Assembly: GCA_017640605.1 (NCBI GenBank)
Contig: JAEPQH010000006.1
Location: 1 to 64,000, forward strand
DNA: 64,000 bases
From: Balneolaceae bacterium
Lineage (GTDB): Bacteria; Bacteroidota; Rhodothermia; Balneolales; Balneolaceae
Reading direction: 5' to 3'
Shown here in pieces: positions 17,292 through 26,957 of this stretch; the stretch's first letter is position 1; each line of letters opens with the position of its first letter. A model generated the notes under the pieces. It saw nothing but the letters and a program-made list of their open reading frames with translations, did not search any database and was not told the origin of the DNA. The translations under genes and the position numbers were made by a program.

Positions 17292-19712
17292 ATGATAGAA
17301 GTTAAGCCAAAGACCCGAGGTAAATTCTCTGCCGCTGAAAAGAAGGAGATTCTTTCCGACTATAAATTAGGTTGGACAAGTAGATATATGTCGCTTATTG
17401 GCCGCAAAGAAGTTCTATCCGGTAAAGCCAAATTTGGAATCTTCGGCGATGGAAAAGAAATCCCTCAAATTGCATTGTCTAAAGTATTTCGCGATGGCGA
17501 TTTCCGCTCAGGGTATTATCGAGATCAAACTTTGATGATGGCAATTGGTGGGGTAACAGTAGAGCAGTTTTTTGCACAATTGTATGCGCACCCCGACCCT
17601 GAAGCAGATCCTAATTCTGCCGGTCGACAAATGAATTCACATTTCGCCAGTAAATTGATCGATGAAAACGGAGAATGGATCGATCAAACCAAGAATAAAA
17701 ACACTTCTAGTGGTATTTCGCCAACGGCTGGGCAGATGGCACGGTTAGTTGGTTTAGCTCAAGCCTCTAAAATGTACAGAAATGTACCGGAGCTTTCCGG
17801 CGAAGAATGGTCGAAGTTTTCGAATAACGGTAATGAAATAGCTTTTGGAACAATCGGGGATGCATCAACCTCTGAAGGCGTTTTTTGGGAAGCAATTAAT
17901 GCCGTTGGAGTGTTACAGTTACCGATGGTAATGTCGGTTTGGGATGATGGTTATGGGATTTCAGTACCAAAAAAATACCAAACTACGAAAGAAAGCATCT
18001 CAAAAATTCTTTCGGGATTTCAGCGAACAGAAGAAGAGCCTGGCTTTGAAATTCTAACCGCAAAGGCGTGGGATTATCCACAATTACTGGCTACTTACGA
18101 AAAAGCTGAAGAGATCGCGCGAGAACAACATGTACCCGTATTAGTTCATGTAGAAGAAGTAACGCAACCACAAGGGCATTCAACATCCGGATCGCATGAG
18201 CGCTATAAGAGCAAAGAGCGCTTAGAGTGGGAGGTAGAATATTGCTGTCTCAATCAACTAAGAAAATGGATTTTAGCGAAAAAGATTGCCACTGAGGCGC
18301 AACTCGATGAAATTGAAGCTAATGCACTGGAAGAAGTAAATGTAGCCAAAACTAAAGCTTGGGCGGATTACATCGATCCGATGAAAAAGGAAAAAACCTT
18401 CGTGCTTTCTAAGGTTGCTGAATTGAAAAAAGAGCTGAAAGATGATCGTTTCACAGCGCTGGAACGAAGGCTCAAAGCATCACCAAATGCTATCCGCAAA
18501 GATATTATGCCGGTTGCTAAAAAAGCAGTGCGATACTCCGTTGGAAGTGAGAATGATGCTCGCAAAGCACTAATTGATTGGTTAGAAGAAAATAAGCCGA
18601 TAAACGAAGACCGCTATAACAGTCATTTATTGAGCGAGACTCCAAAGTCACCATTGAACGTTGAGCACATCGCCCCTGAATTTTCCAGTAATTCAGATAT
18701 GGTAGATGGGCGGATTGTTCTTCGAAATAATTTTGACAAGCTTTTTAACGCATATCCAAATTTACTCACTTTTGGTGAAGATGTTGGTGCCTTGGGCGAC
18801 GTAAATAAAGGGCTTGAAGGACTTCAAGAGAAGTACGGGAAACTTCGAATTGCGGATACGGGAATTCGAGAAGCAACCATTTTAGGGCAAGGGATTGGTA
18901 TGGCGCTCAGAGGCTTGCGACCCATTGCAGAAATTCAGTATCTCGATTACCTTTTGTATTGTTTTTATGTATTAAGCGATGATCTTGCAACATTGCGCTA
19001 CAGAACTAAAGGCCGTCAGGCTGCTCCGGTTATTATACGTACTCGGGGACACAGACTCGAAGGAATCTGGCATTCTGGTTCACCTATGGGAGTCATTTTA
19101 AGTGGTGCTCGTGGAATTCATTTATGTGTGCCAAGAAATTTAACTGAAGCTGCCGGTTTTTATAATTTACTTCTGAAAGGAGATGATCCCGCAATCGTAA
19201 TTGAGCCTCTCAATGGGTATCGATTGAAAGAAAAACAACCGGATAATATTGGTGAATTTACTACCCCTTTGGGCATTCCTGAAATTGTTCATCAGGGTTC
19301 GGATATCACAGTAGTTTCTTACGGATCAACATTTAATATCATAGAGTCCATCATCCCACAGCTAGAGGAAGTTGGGATTAATATCGAGTTGATCGACGTT
19401 CGAACGTTGATGCCTTTTGATATCAACCACATCATCGCTGATTCCGTAAAGAAAACGAATCGATTGTTAATTGTTGATGAGGATGTTCCGGGAGGAGCTT
19501 CTGCATTTATTCTGCACAATGTATTGCAAACTCAAAATGCATATTACCATCTAGATTCAGAACCACGATGCTTAACGGCTAAAGAACACCGTCCGGCGTA
19601 CGCTTCTGATGGAGATTACTTTAGTAAGCCAAATGCAGAAGATATTTTCGATGAAATTTACTCAATGATGCGGGAATGTGAACCATCGAAATTTCCATCT
19701 ATCTACGAATAA
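17292..19712 (+). CDS. 2-oxoacid dehydrogenase E1 component, alpha-beta fusion
   Basis: This is a thiamine-diphosphate dehydrogenase E1, most likely for branched-chain 2-oxoacids. It decarboxylates the substrate and passes the acyl group to lipoyl-E2. The 806-residue protein fuses both subunits. The alpha part (about 1-400) has YYRDQT near 75 and the TPP-binding stretch GDASTSEGVFWEAINA (190-205), ending in VWDDGYGIS (217-224). The beta part (about 470-806) has FGEDVGALGDVNKGLEG near 493 and IVDEDVPGGAS near 730. A linker rich in charged residues joins them. The usual asparagine of the GDG...NN motif reads DD, as seen in this subfamily. No E2 or E3 gene is adjacent. Confidence 0.88.
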   Translation: MIEVKPKTRGKFSAAEKKEILSDYKLGWTSRYMSLIGRKEVLSGKAKFGIFGDGKEIPQIALSKVFRDGDFRSGYYRDQTLMMAIGGVTVEQFFAQLYAHPDPEADPNSAGRQMNSHFASKLIDENGEWIDQTKNKNTSSGISPTAGQMARLVGLAQASKMYRNVPELSGEEWSKFSNNGNEIAFGTIGDASTSEGVFWEAINAVGVLQLPMVMSVWDDGYGISVPKKYQTTKESISKILSGFQRTEEEPGFEILTAKAWDYPQLLATYEKAEEIAREQHVPVLVHVEEVTQPQGHSTSGSHERYKSKERLEWEVEYCCLNQLRKWILAKKIATEAQLDEIEANALEEVNVAKTKAWADYIDPMKKEKTFVLSKVAELKKELKDDRFTALERRLKASPNAIRKDIMPVAKKAVRYSVGSENDARKALIDWLEENKPINEDRYNSHLLSETPKSPLNVEHIAPEFSSNSDMVDGRIVLRNNFDKLFNAYPNLLTFGEDVGALGDVNKGLEGLQEKYGKLRIADTGIREATILGQGIGMALRGLRPIAEIQYLDYLLYCFYVLSDDLATLRYRTKGRQAAPVIIRTRGHRLEGIWHSGSPMGVILSGARGIHLCVPRNLTEAAGFYNLLLKGDDPAIVIEPLNGYRLKEKQPDNIGEFTTPLGIPEIVHQGSDITVVSYGSTFNIIESIIPQLEEVGINIELIDVRTLMPFDINHIIADSVKKTNRLLIVDEDVPGGASAFILHNVLQTQNAYYHLDSEPRCLTAKEHRPAYASDGDYFSKPNAEDIFDEIYSMMRECEPSKFPSIYE

Positions 19713-19776
19713 GAATGAACTGTAACTTTTAGTTCTCTTCATCGTGCTAGATGAAGTCACATTAACTACATCTGGT

Positions 19777-20841
19777 ATGAGTAATAGAGAAAGGGTTCGG
19801 CCAAACGATAATCAGGATTTTGATCTTGATGATTATTTAAGGGAGAAATCCGGATTAGAATCAGAATCCGACAGTAATTCGGTCGATGAAGAAAGTACAA
19901 ATAGAAGGAAATACGGATTTTGGCTGATTTTTGTGGCGATCGTCTTTATTTACTTTATGAACCCGCTTGGACAATTTGAGCGTTTTTTTGGAGAAGGAGA
20001 TAATCAGCTAACCGAAATCTCTGTCCCTGAGATACCGGCCCCGGTCGTCCCCACTCAACAATCGATACCTGTTTCGAACAATTCTCAAGAACAAGCCTTT
20101 GAAGCTTTCGAACAAAGTGGAAGTTTTCTCGATTATGCAACCGCTTTACGTAGTTTTGATATCACCGACGATTTATCAGTATCAAATGCACAAGCGTTAT
20201 TCGATAGAAATATTCCTCTCGATTATATAAACGTTTTGGAAGAGTCTGATTTGTTTGATGACTTATCTTCGGCCGGCATCATCAGCATATTTGATAATAA
20301 CATTCCTCAAAATTATCTGAATGAACTTGGAGCTTCTGATCTTTTCGATGAAATGAGTGCAGCAGGTATTATCGGATTATATAACCGTCAGGTACCATCC
20401 GAATATGTTCTGGCAATAGGACAAACTGATTTATTTGACGAAATGTCGGGTAATGGATTGATTAGTGTGTATAACCGAGGAATTCCTGTAGAGTACGTGC
20501 AGGCTTTGGCTTCGTACGATTTAATTGATGAAATGAATGCTAATGGTATTATTTCATTGTACGATCAAGACATTCCGCTAGAGTTTGTTGAAGCTCTTGG
20601 TGCTGCTGATTTATTTGACGAAATGAATGCAGCGGGAATTATAGCTTTATATAATCAAGATATTCCATTGAGTTACATTAAAGCTATGGGGGATGCTAAT
20701 ATCTTTGATGAAATGAATTTTCGAGGTGCATTAGCCTTGTACAATCAGGGAGTTCCTGAAGATTTCTATCAAGATTTAAGTAATCGTGGAATCGAAGACA
20801 TAGAATTCAGAGATGTGCTCAGGCTTTTTGATGCGAACTAG
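19777..20841 (+). CDS. Single-pass membrane protein with seven 30-residue repeats
   Basis: This protein has about 354 residues from ATG 19777 (GTG 19744 would add eleven). Its acidic N-terminal region is followed by one transmembrane segment (FWLIFVAIVFIYFMNPLG, about 48-65), a Pro/Ser-rich linker, and an extracytoplasmic domain made of seven consecutive units of exactly 30 residues (about 137-346). The unit consensus is roughly IIxLYNQxIPLEYVxALG-xxDLFDEMNAAG, with DLFDEM recurring at a strict 30-residue step. The units resemble the IPxDYIxxL-type repeats found in some Bacteroidota proteins, and I know of no assigned function. It is probably cotranscribed with the E1 gene 60 bases upstream, and overlaps the convergent DUF58 gene by four bases. 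Confidence 0.75.
   Translation: MSNRERVRPNDNQDFDLDDYLREKSGLESESDSNSVDEESTNRRKYGFWLIFVAIVFIYFMNPLGQFERFFGEGDNQLTEISVPEIPAPVVPTQQSIPVSNNSQEQAFEAFEQSGSFLDYATALRSFDITDDLSVSNAQALFDRNIPLDYINVLEESDLFDDLSSAGIISIFDNNIPQNYLNELGASDLFDEMSAAGIIGLYNRQVPSEYVLAIGQTDLFDEMSGNGLISVYNRGIPVEYVQALASYDLIDEMNANGIISLYDQDIPLEFVEALGAADLFDEMNAAGIIALYNQDIPLSYIKAMGDANIFDEMNFRGALALYNQGVPEDFYQDLSNRGIEDIEFRDVLRLFDAN
20182..20811 (+). repeat. Seven degenerate 90-bp coding repeats
   Basis: The 30-residue protein units give a 90-bp DNA period. The DNA copies are diverged while the protein consensus is kept, so these are old repeats under protein-level selection, not a recent expansion. Confidence 0.75.
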
Positions 20842-22169
20842 ATTAAAGTTCGAGCTTTTAATTCTAAATACTTGTTGATTGCGTTAATTGAAAGTTCCTT
20901 TGGTGGGGTGTAAATAGTATGAATTCCATACCGATTTAGTGACTTAACAATCTGCTTTTTCTCAAAACTAAATTTCTCTGCAATGGTTTTCAGGTAAATA
21001 TCAGATACGTTTTGAGCGTCTTTTTGGGTTAGGGATGTCAACTCGGTATTTTCAAAAAATATGGTTACAAGAAGATGATCCTTTGCAATTTTTCGCAAAT
21101 AGGGAAGTTGACGCTCCATACTGCTTAAGGTCTCAAAATTGGTATAAAGCAGGATTAAACTACGTTGTTTCACATGAGTTTTAAGAGCCAGAATCAACTT
21201 ATCGAAATCCGATTCCATGAAATTTGTATCGATATTATACAAACCCTGCTGAATTTTGCGTACATGAGTTCGTTTTTTATCAGCTGGTATAACTGTTAAA
21301 TCATTGTTGGAAAAAGCAATCAAGCCGGCTTTATCTTCTTTCAATACCGCAATATTGGAGAGTACCAGACTGGTATTTATGGCATATTCCAGCAGTTGTA
21401 GACCGTCGAAAGGCATTTTCATTACACGACCTAAATCTACCACATTGATAATCTGTTGCGAACGTTCATCCTGATATTGGTTAATCATCAATTGATTGCT
21501 TCGAGCCGTTGCTTTCCAATTAATAGATCGAATATCATCGCCACGAACGTATTCTCTGATTTGATCAAATTCCATCGTGTGGCCAAGTCGCCGCACTTTC
21601 TTCACTCCGAGGTCGGTTAACCTGTTCGAAATGGCATACATCTCAAATTTCCGCATTTGTACGTACGAGGGATACACAGGTATGCTCCGGCTTTCATCAA
21701 TGCTAAACCTACGCTTGAAAAGAGATAGTTTTGTTTGCACAAAAACATTGATTGAACCGAATTCAAATTCACCGCGATTTACCGGTTTTAAAGTATATGA
21801 AAATTGATGACTGGCACTTTGATTAAACTCTTGTTTAATAGAGAAATCCCTTATCTGAAATTGAATGGGAAGCTCATCTATAATCTCAACGAATGTGTTA
21901 ACACTATAATGAGATTTAACGGTCAGTTTTATGGTATTCTCATCACCGTTTGATAATCTTTGCGGAGTAATTCGTGAGGCACTTATTCCGGAGTTTTTGC
22001 CAAATAAAAGCAAAAAATCGGCCACACAAATTACAATGAGGCCTACTGCAGCTATTTGAGCCAAAGCGAGTGCTGCATCCACAAAGAACCCAACGGTATA
22101 TAAAATTGCGACTACAAAAAGAGCAAAATAGAATCGTGGTGCTATGTATAAACTTTTCAGAAAAATCAC
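20838..22169 (-). CDS. DUF58 domain protein
   Basis: This 443-residue protein has two N-terminal transmembrane segments (about 10-55) and a conserved DUF58 core, with GDDIRSINWKATARSNQL near 210-227 and a von Willebrand A-like remainder (NVVDLGRVM near 243, ILLYTNFETL near 340). DUF58 proteins pair with MoxR ATPases and are thought to act in chaperone-like maturation of protein complexes, as in methanol dehydrogenase or the Bacteroides Bat systems. Its ATG overlaps the moxR stop by one base, so it is coupled to that gene. Confidence 0.9.
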   Translation of the reverse strand: MIFLKSLYIAPRFYFALFVVAILYTVGFFVDAALALAQIAAVGLIVICVADFLLLFGKNSGISASRITPQRLSNGDENTIKLTVKSHYSVNTFVEIIDELPIQFQIRDFSIKQEFNQSASHQFSYTLKPVNRGEFEFGSINVFVQTKLSLFKRRFSIDESRSIPVYPSYVQMRKFEMYAISNRLTDLGVKKVRRLGHTMEFDQIREYVRGDDIRSINWKATARSNQLMINQYQDERSQQIINVVDLGRVMKMPFDGLQLLEYAINTSLVLSNIAVLKEDKAGLIAFSNNDLTVIPADKKRTHVRKIQQGLYNIDTNFMESDFDKLILALKTHVKQRSLILLYTNFETLSSMERQLPYLRKIAKDHLLVTIFFENTELTSLTQKDAQNVSDIYLKTIAEKFSFEKKQIVKSLNRYGIHTIYTPPKELSINAINKYLELKARTLI

Positions 22170-23170
22170 TAACGAGGTACTTCTATTTTATTCGCTAACT
22201 GTGTAAGTACGGAATCCGGAGTAATACCTTCCATTTCTTTTTCGGGAGTAAGTGCGATGCGGTGCCGTAAAGCAGGTACAAAAATTTCCTTAACATCTTG
22301 GGGCGTTATGAAGTCTCTGCCTTGCATTGCTGCCCAAGCTTGTGCTGCTTTCATGATGTAAACCGAAGCTCTCGGCGATGCACCAATTAATATGGATGCA
22401 GAATTACGAGTTTCATGTACTAGTTGTGCGATGTAAGTCATCAATTCTTTTTCGACATGTACTTCCTGCACTAGTGCTCGCTGTTGATTCAGCTCATTTG
22501 AGGAAATAACAGCTTCAATTTGTTGGGTATCCGGGGCAGCTTTTCGTTGATAACTTCCCTCCAGAATGGCAACTTCATCGTTAACAGAGGGATATCCCAC
22601 ATCAATTTTAAATAAAAACCGATCAAGTTGAGCTTCAGGTAATCTGTAAGTGCCTTCGTGTTCGATAGGGTTTTGAGTTGCAATTACCATGAATGGATTT
22701 TCCATAGGATAGGTGTTGCCATCCACAGTAATCTGTTGTTCTTGCATTACTTCGAACAAGGCGGCTTGAGTTTTGGCAGGAGATCGATTGATTTCATCGA
22801 TGAGTACTAAATTCGAAAAGATGGGACCTTTTTTGAATTCAAAATCACTGTTCTTTGTATTGAAAATGGTAGTCCCAATGATATCAGCAGGCATTAAATC
22901 GGGTGTAAACTGAATTCTTGAAAAATCAGTATCAATTGTTTTGGCAAGAATTCGAACAGTAAGTGTTTTAGCTACTCCCGGCACTCCTTCTACAAGAACA
23001 TGGCCGTTTGCTAATAACCCACATATAAGCAGATCGATAAACTCGTTTTGCCCGATAATTACTTTTCTGATTTCGTTACGAATCCGATCTACTAAACGAT
23101 TAAGTCCGGTTAGATCAATTCTGCTATTAAAAGATTCTTCGTTTGGAGAAATGGATGATTGGTCTTCCAT
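22169..23170 (-). CDS. MoxR-family AAA+ ATPase (cluster copy)
   Basis: This is a 333-residue AAA+ ATPase. Walker A GVPGVAKT is at about 62-69, Walker B LVLIDEINRSPAK near 120-132, sensor-1 IATQNPIEHEGTYRLPEAQLDR near 160, and sensor-2 GASPRAS near 262. MoxR proteins remodel or insert cofactors into partner complexes, usually with a vWA/DUF58 partner, which is encoded directly downstream here. It is tightly packed with the upstream DUF4350 gene by a one-base overlap. A second MoxR (57.4 kb) in this window shares the same motif order but lies outside this cluster. Confidence 0.93.
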   Translation of the reverse strand: MEDQSSISPNEESFNSRIDLTGLNRLVDRIRNEIRKVIIGQNEFIDLLICGLLANGHVLVEGVPGVAKTLTVRILAKTIDTDFSRIQFTPDLMPADIIGTTIFNTKNSDFEFKKGPIFSNLVLIDEINRSPAKTQAALFEVMQEQQITVDGNTYPMENPFMVIATQNPIEHEGTYRLPEAQLDRFLFKIDVGYPSVNDEVAILEGSYQRKAAPDTQQIEAVISSNELNQQRALVQEVHVEKELMTYIAQLVHETRNSASILIGASPRASVYIMKAAQAWAAMQGRDFITPQDVKEIFVPALRHRIALTPEKEMEGITPDSVLTQLANKIEVPR

Positions 23171-24369
23171 CAGCGTTGTGTATGTTTATAGAACCAATCA
23201 ATCTGATCGGTTATCTGTTTAAGTTGCTCGGTAGTAATTTCTGTTGCTGATTCAACAGCACGTAATCTTGAAAATAAGTCCTCAATATCCACAGTATCTA
23301 ACCCTGACCTCTGTGCGGTTTGCTCAACATCTGATTGATCAAAGTTGGTAGATATCCCGAGATTAGATCGCAAGTATTCCTTAAAAAAGAGCAGTTTTTT
23401 GTTTAGAAGTTCAGCATGAGTACCATTGTTTAAGTACAGGTTCGAAATGGTTTGTGCAAACTCAACGCTGGTATTTTTTATAGGATGAAGTTCCGGAATA
23501 ATTCTCTGTTTCCGCTTCGAACCAAAAATGAGGTATACAATCAAACCAATAATTCCGATAAACCATGCGGTGCTAAGTCCCGGTTGGGATGCTACATAAG
23601 CCATAGGGCTGTTAAATTGTTGGCGACCAATTTTATAGTATTCATCCCATAAAGTACGGTGGCGTGGTAAATAGGAAAGTGCTTTAAAAGCATAGTCGTA
23701 TCGGTCTATATCTCTTAAGAAATAGTTAGTAAACACGAATGGGTTTGAATGAATAAATATTTGGCCGTCACCATAATCGTATTTTAGAAAATTCACACGT
23801 TTAGCTTCTACTTTCCCCAGCACGGTCGATTTAGCGGTATCAAATCGTGAGATATAAGTTTCTACTAAACCAGAAGGGAACTCCCATTTTGAGGAACTCC
23901 TTAATTGAGGATTAGAGAAATTTACACGTCGTTGGAGTAATGAATCCAAAGAGCTAATGCTTGGATTAATTCCCGGAAAACCACTTTGGAAAACGATATT
24001 TAAGCTATCGGCTAAAGATCCTTCGAAAGTCCAGGCAGAAATAAATATGGAACTACCCGAAGCTACTTTTTGCAGTAGAATCTCGGTTTCAAATTCATCG
24101 AAGGTTAAGGCCGAATTGATAAATATTAGATTGGTACGCGAAGAATCAAACGGCAATTCAAAAACAGGCGAAAAATTGGTTTCTATATCCCTTCCGGGAA
24201 TTAGTTCATTTAGTTCATTAAATAATATAAAGGTGCCAAAGGGCTTTTTTTCTGAAGCAGAATAGCCTTCACTCCAATCGATCGGGGACGGTCGCAGTAA
24301 TCGGATAATGATAGCTACGAGAGTCACTACGAGCAAGCCGATGTAATATTTCCGATCAGATTTATTCAT
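23170..24369 (-). CDS. DUF4350 domain protein
   Basis: This 399-residue protein has an N-terminal transmembrane helix (YYIGLLVVTLVAIIIRLL, about 8-25), an extracytoplasmic domain beginning with the DUF4350-like segment SEKKPFGTFILFNEL (about 40-54), a second membrane helix near 270-287 (AWFIGIIGLIVYLIF) and a cytoplasmic C-terminal tail. This architecture is constant in MoxR/DUF58 clusters of Bacteroidota. Molecular role is unknown. It overlaps the upstream DUF4129 gene by eight bases. Confidence 0.82.
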   Translation of the reverse strand: MNKSDRKYYIGLLVVTLVAIIIRLLRPSPIDWSEGYSASEKKPFGTFILFNELNELIPGRDIETNFSPVFELPFDSSRTNLIFINSALTFDEFETEILLQKVASGSSIFISAWTFEGSLADSLNIVFQSGFPGINPSISSLDSLLQRRVNFSNPQLRSSSKWEFPSGLVETYISRFDTAKSTVLGKVEAKRVNFLKYDYGDGQIFIHSNPFVFTNYFLRDIDRYDYAFKALSYLPRHRTLWDEYYKIGRQQFNSPMAYVASQPGLSTAWFIGIIGLIVYLIFGSKRKQRIIPELHPIKNTSVEFAQTISNLYLNNGTHAELLNKKLLFFKEYLRSNLGISTNFDQSDVEQTAQRSGLDTVDIEDLFSRLRAVESATEITTEQLKQITDQIDWFYKHTQR

Positions 24370-25066
24370 TCAATGCAGTCTTGATTTCTTCATGCACAAG
24401 ATTGTATCGATCGAACTGTGACTCATTAATCTCAAAATCACCATACTCCACATATTCATAGGTTTTTGTGAGAGAAGAAAAATCTATCTTAATAGGATGA
24501 CCGGTTAATTCGCGCAAAAAATCGAGATTCGTTTTTTCCAGACTCCAGGTAATGAGCCCTTTCTTGGCTAGCAATTGAAGTGTTATCAGGTACACAAAAC
24601 GAGTTGCGGCATGATAATCATTGTTCTTGAGAGCCAACTCTAGTTGCTGCTCAAAATCGGTTTGTTCTAACTCTTCTCTGTTTATGCCGAGAGAAAATCC
24701 CTTGTTTTTGTCTTTGGTAAACAAGGTAATCAACTCACCCCCCAGCAGTTGATTGATGAGGGCAAAAACCAGCCCGATAACAGAGACAATTAGAATAAGA
24801 TTTACAAAAAATTCACCCAATGGATTATTTAAAATTCGAAGGATCGTATTTATCACAAAGCCGAAGATACGCTGGCTAAGCGAGTTGGGATTTTCCGCTG
24901 CTTGTAAATAGGTAAAAGCGGGATCATTGGCGTAAACTTCAATGGCTTGTTCGTTGGGTAGACGCACATCAACAGTGGTGGTGTCTAGTTGAACTTCCTG
25001 AGTAAAAGAAAGCTGAGGAAGTAGCCAGACAGTTGTAAATAAAACTAACGCTATGATCCTTCGCAT
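24362..25066 (-). CDS. DUF4129 domain protein
   Basis: This 234-residue protein has a signal peptide (RRIIALVLFTTVWLLPQLSF), a short periplasmic segment, a transmembrane helix near 88-110 (FVNLILIVSVIGLVFALI) and a cytoplasmic C-terminal DUF4129 domain with NNDYHAATRFVYLITLQLL near 148-166 and TYEYVEYGDF near 205. DUF4129 occurs in MoxR/DUF58 and transglutaminase clusters. No enzymatic activity is known. It is cotranscribed with its neighbours, with four bases to the preceding gene. Confidence 0.85.
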   Translation of the reverse strand: MRRIIALVLFTTVWLLPQLSFTQEVQLDTTTVDVRLPNEQAIEVYANDPAFTYLQAAENPNSLSQRIFGFVINTILRILNNPLGEFFVNLILIVSVIGLVFALINQLLGGELITLFTKDKNKGFSLGINREELEQTDFEQQLELALKNNDYHAATRFVYLITLQLLAKKGLITWSLEKTNLDFLRELTGHPIKIDFSSLTKTYEYVEYGDFEINESQFDRYNLVHEEIKTALNE

Positions 25067-25070
25067 GAAC

Positions 25071-25907
25071 TTAATCTACGAGACCTTCAATTTTCGATCG
25101 TAGACTTCCACCTTCTTTTCTTTCAACCAGATTGTAGTATTGTAGAGCAATTCCAATAAATAAAATCGTGGATAGCAATGAAGTTATTGCGGTCAAAATT
25201 CCATTAATGATCATAAAGAGGTTTGCGATAAAACTGGTATCACCGGCAGAAGTGGCTCCTGCATCAATCACCAGAAATGATAAAATTGAAATAGGAAGCA
25301 GTAGAGCATAACTCACCAGCATCATCAAAAAGTACATCACAATTAGCACTCCAAATGTCGACCACCAGTGATTAGAAGTAAGTTCCCACGACCTGCGCAT
25401 AGCACCTGTGATGGATTCGTCTTCGAGAATGAGTGCAGATGTGCTTAAGCAGAATTTTACTCCAAAAAAGAAGAAGGGAATCACAAAAAACAAAAGAGAA
25501 AAACCGAGTGTGATCGATAGAATAATGTATAAGCCGATGTACTTGAATACATTTGGAACGATGTCTTCGAGAATTTCTTCCGGCGTTGCTTCATAACCGT
25601 TTTCGGTAAGCTGTAGGTGTTTCAGTGTTACCACCGTAAGCGTTGCACTGGCAAGAATTGAGATCAAGATTCCAAGAAAATATCGACCGCTGAATAATGA
25701 GCTAAAATCGTTGAAGTTATTGGCCTGAATATTCGCGAAGAACTGATCTGTATATCCTTTTAATAAAAAAAACTGAATGATATACATGGGTAACACAAAG
25801 AAAAGGAGTGCTTTACCCAAGGTTTGATAGTGCTCACGAATGTATTGGAAGGAATCGGTGATGATATCACCAATGTCTCGGACTTTATGATGGACGAATG
25901 ATTGCAT
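25071..25907 (-). CDS. Multi-pass membrane protein of the MoxR cluster (GDPD-membrane-domain-like)
   Basis: This 278-residue protein has about six hydrophobic helices, for example LLFFVLPMYIIQFFLL near 35-50, IILSITLGFSLLFFVIPFFFFG near 128-149 and VLIVMYFLMMLVSYALLLPI near 188. LEDESITGAMRRSWELTSNHWW (about 161-182) is the short conserved amphipathic region typical of glycerophosphoryl-diester phosphodiesterase membrane-domain-like proteins. It has no catalytic domain. It overlaps the SpoIIM-like gene by 23 bases. A scaffold or membrane-shaping role within the cluster is inferred only from context. Confidence 0.7.
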   Translation of the reverse strand: MQSFVHHKVRDIGDIITDSFQYIREHYQTLGKALLFFVLPMYIIQFFLLKGYTDQFFANIQANNFNDFSSLFSGRYFLGILISILASATLTVVTLKHLQLTENGYEATPEEILEDIVPNVFKYIGLYIILSITLGFSLLFFVIPFFFFGVKFCLSTSALILEDESITGAMRRSWELTSNHWWSTFGVLIVMYFLMMLVSYALLLPISILSFLVIDAGATSAGDTSFIANLFMIINGILTAITSLLSTILFIGIALQYYNLVERKEGGSLRSKIEGLVD

Positions 25908-26868
25908 GTATTTGTTTTCTTTTTAAGTAGATGCGAATTGGAAGAACGAAATAATATCCTCCAATAAAAATAAAAGAGCCAATAATAATAAATAAGCTCA
26001 GCCAGATAGGCATTTCGGTGTAACGAGTTACATAGCTTTCAAGAAAGCCAGCGGTAATAAAAACGGGTACTAAACTAATCAGCATTTTTAAACCGTCTTT
26101 AACCCCCTTAGCAAAAGCGGTTGTTCTCTTTAAAGTGCCCGGAAAAATGAAACTATTACCAAGCACAAATCCAGCGGCTCCCGAAATGGTAATGGCACTG
26201 AGTTCTAATGCTCCATGAATAAAAATGACCAACATCGCTTCTGAAAGTAAATCGTAACCGGCAAAAAAATTAATAAATGCTCCAACCATTATGCCGTTTT
26301 TTAACATCACCCAGCCCGTACCAAATACCGTAAATATCCCAAGCACAAAATTGATAAAAGAAACCCGAATGTTATTAAAGGTGATCGCAAAGAACATGTT
26401 AAGCTGAGTATGTGACTTATACACCGCAAGTGGATCTCCTTCTTGGATATTATTTATTGACATATTCACGTACGCATCACCTAAAATGGTACGAGCAAAA
26501 GATGGATCATTTTGTTGGGAGATGACGCCAATTGCACAAAAAAGTAAAAAAACAACAACCGCCGCAGACAATTCTTTCAAACGATGCGAAAAAACTTCAG
26601 GAACTTCTTCGGTCCAAAAGGTGATGATTCTGCGATTATTCTCTTTTTTATTTCGATAAATGGTGTTGTGAGCCTGAATTGAGAGGTCGTTTAGATATTG
26701 AGTGGTTTTGCTTGCAGGATAACAGCTTTGCGCATAGGCCAAATCATTATTCAACTCAACATAAAGCTCAGATATACGATCCCCATCGTACTTTTTATGA
26801 TGCTTAAGAATGTACTCGAACTCTTTCCACTTATCGGCATTTTTTCTTAAAAAAGTGACTTCTCGCAT
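25885..26868 (-). CDS. Stage II sporulation protein M-like (SpoIIM/DUF95) membrane protein
   Basis: This 327-residue protein has a charged cytoplasmic N-terminus (about 1-95) containing the usual start REVTFLRKNADKWKEFE, followed by five or six membrane helices. The SpoIIM/DUF95 signature is visible as YKSHTQLNMFFAITFNNIRVS near 156 and FFAGYDLLSEAMLVIFIHGALELSAI near 208. In non-sporulating bacteria these proteins sit in MoxR/DUF58/RDD clusters with unknown function. It is the first gene of the minus-strand operon and is divergent from the RDD gene. Confidence 0.88.
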   Translation of the reverse strand: MREVTFLRKNADKWKEFEYILKHHKKYDGDRISELYVELNNDLAYAQSCYPASKTTQYLNDLSIQAHNTIYRNKKENNRRIITFWTEEVPEVFSHRLKELSAAVVVFLLFCAIGVISQQNDPSFARTILGDAYVNMSINNIQEGDPLAVYKSHTQLNMFFAITFNNIRVSFINFVLGIFTVFGTGWVMLKNGIMVGAFINFFAGYDLLSEAMLVIFIHGALELSAITISGAAGFVLGNSFIFPGTLKRTTAFAKGVKDGLKMLISLVPVFITAGFLESYVTRYTEMPIWLSLFIIIGSFIFIGGYYFVLPIRIYLKRKQIHAIIRPS

Positions 26869-26906
26869 TCGCTTCGATCAGGGGTTATTTTCTGTAGATA
26901 AATGCT

Positions 26907-26924
26907 GTATCTTTTTTAAGATAC
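26907..26924. promoter_or_regulatory. Inverted repeat in the SpoIIM/RDD divergent promoter region
   Basis: A perfect 7-bp inverted repeat GTATCTT-TTTT-AAGATAC lies in the 89-bp space between the divergent starts. It could be an operator shared by both transcripts, and there is no further support. Confidence 0.35.
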
Positions 26925-26957
26925 TAACAATTTTCAGCGTTATTTAGAATCAATTTT

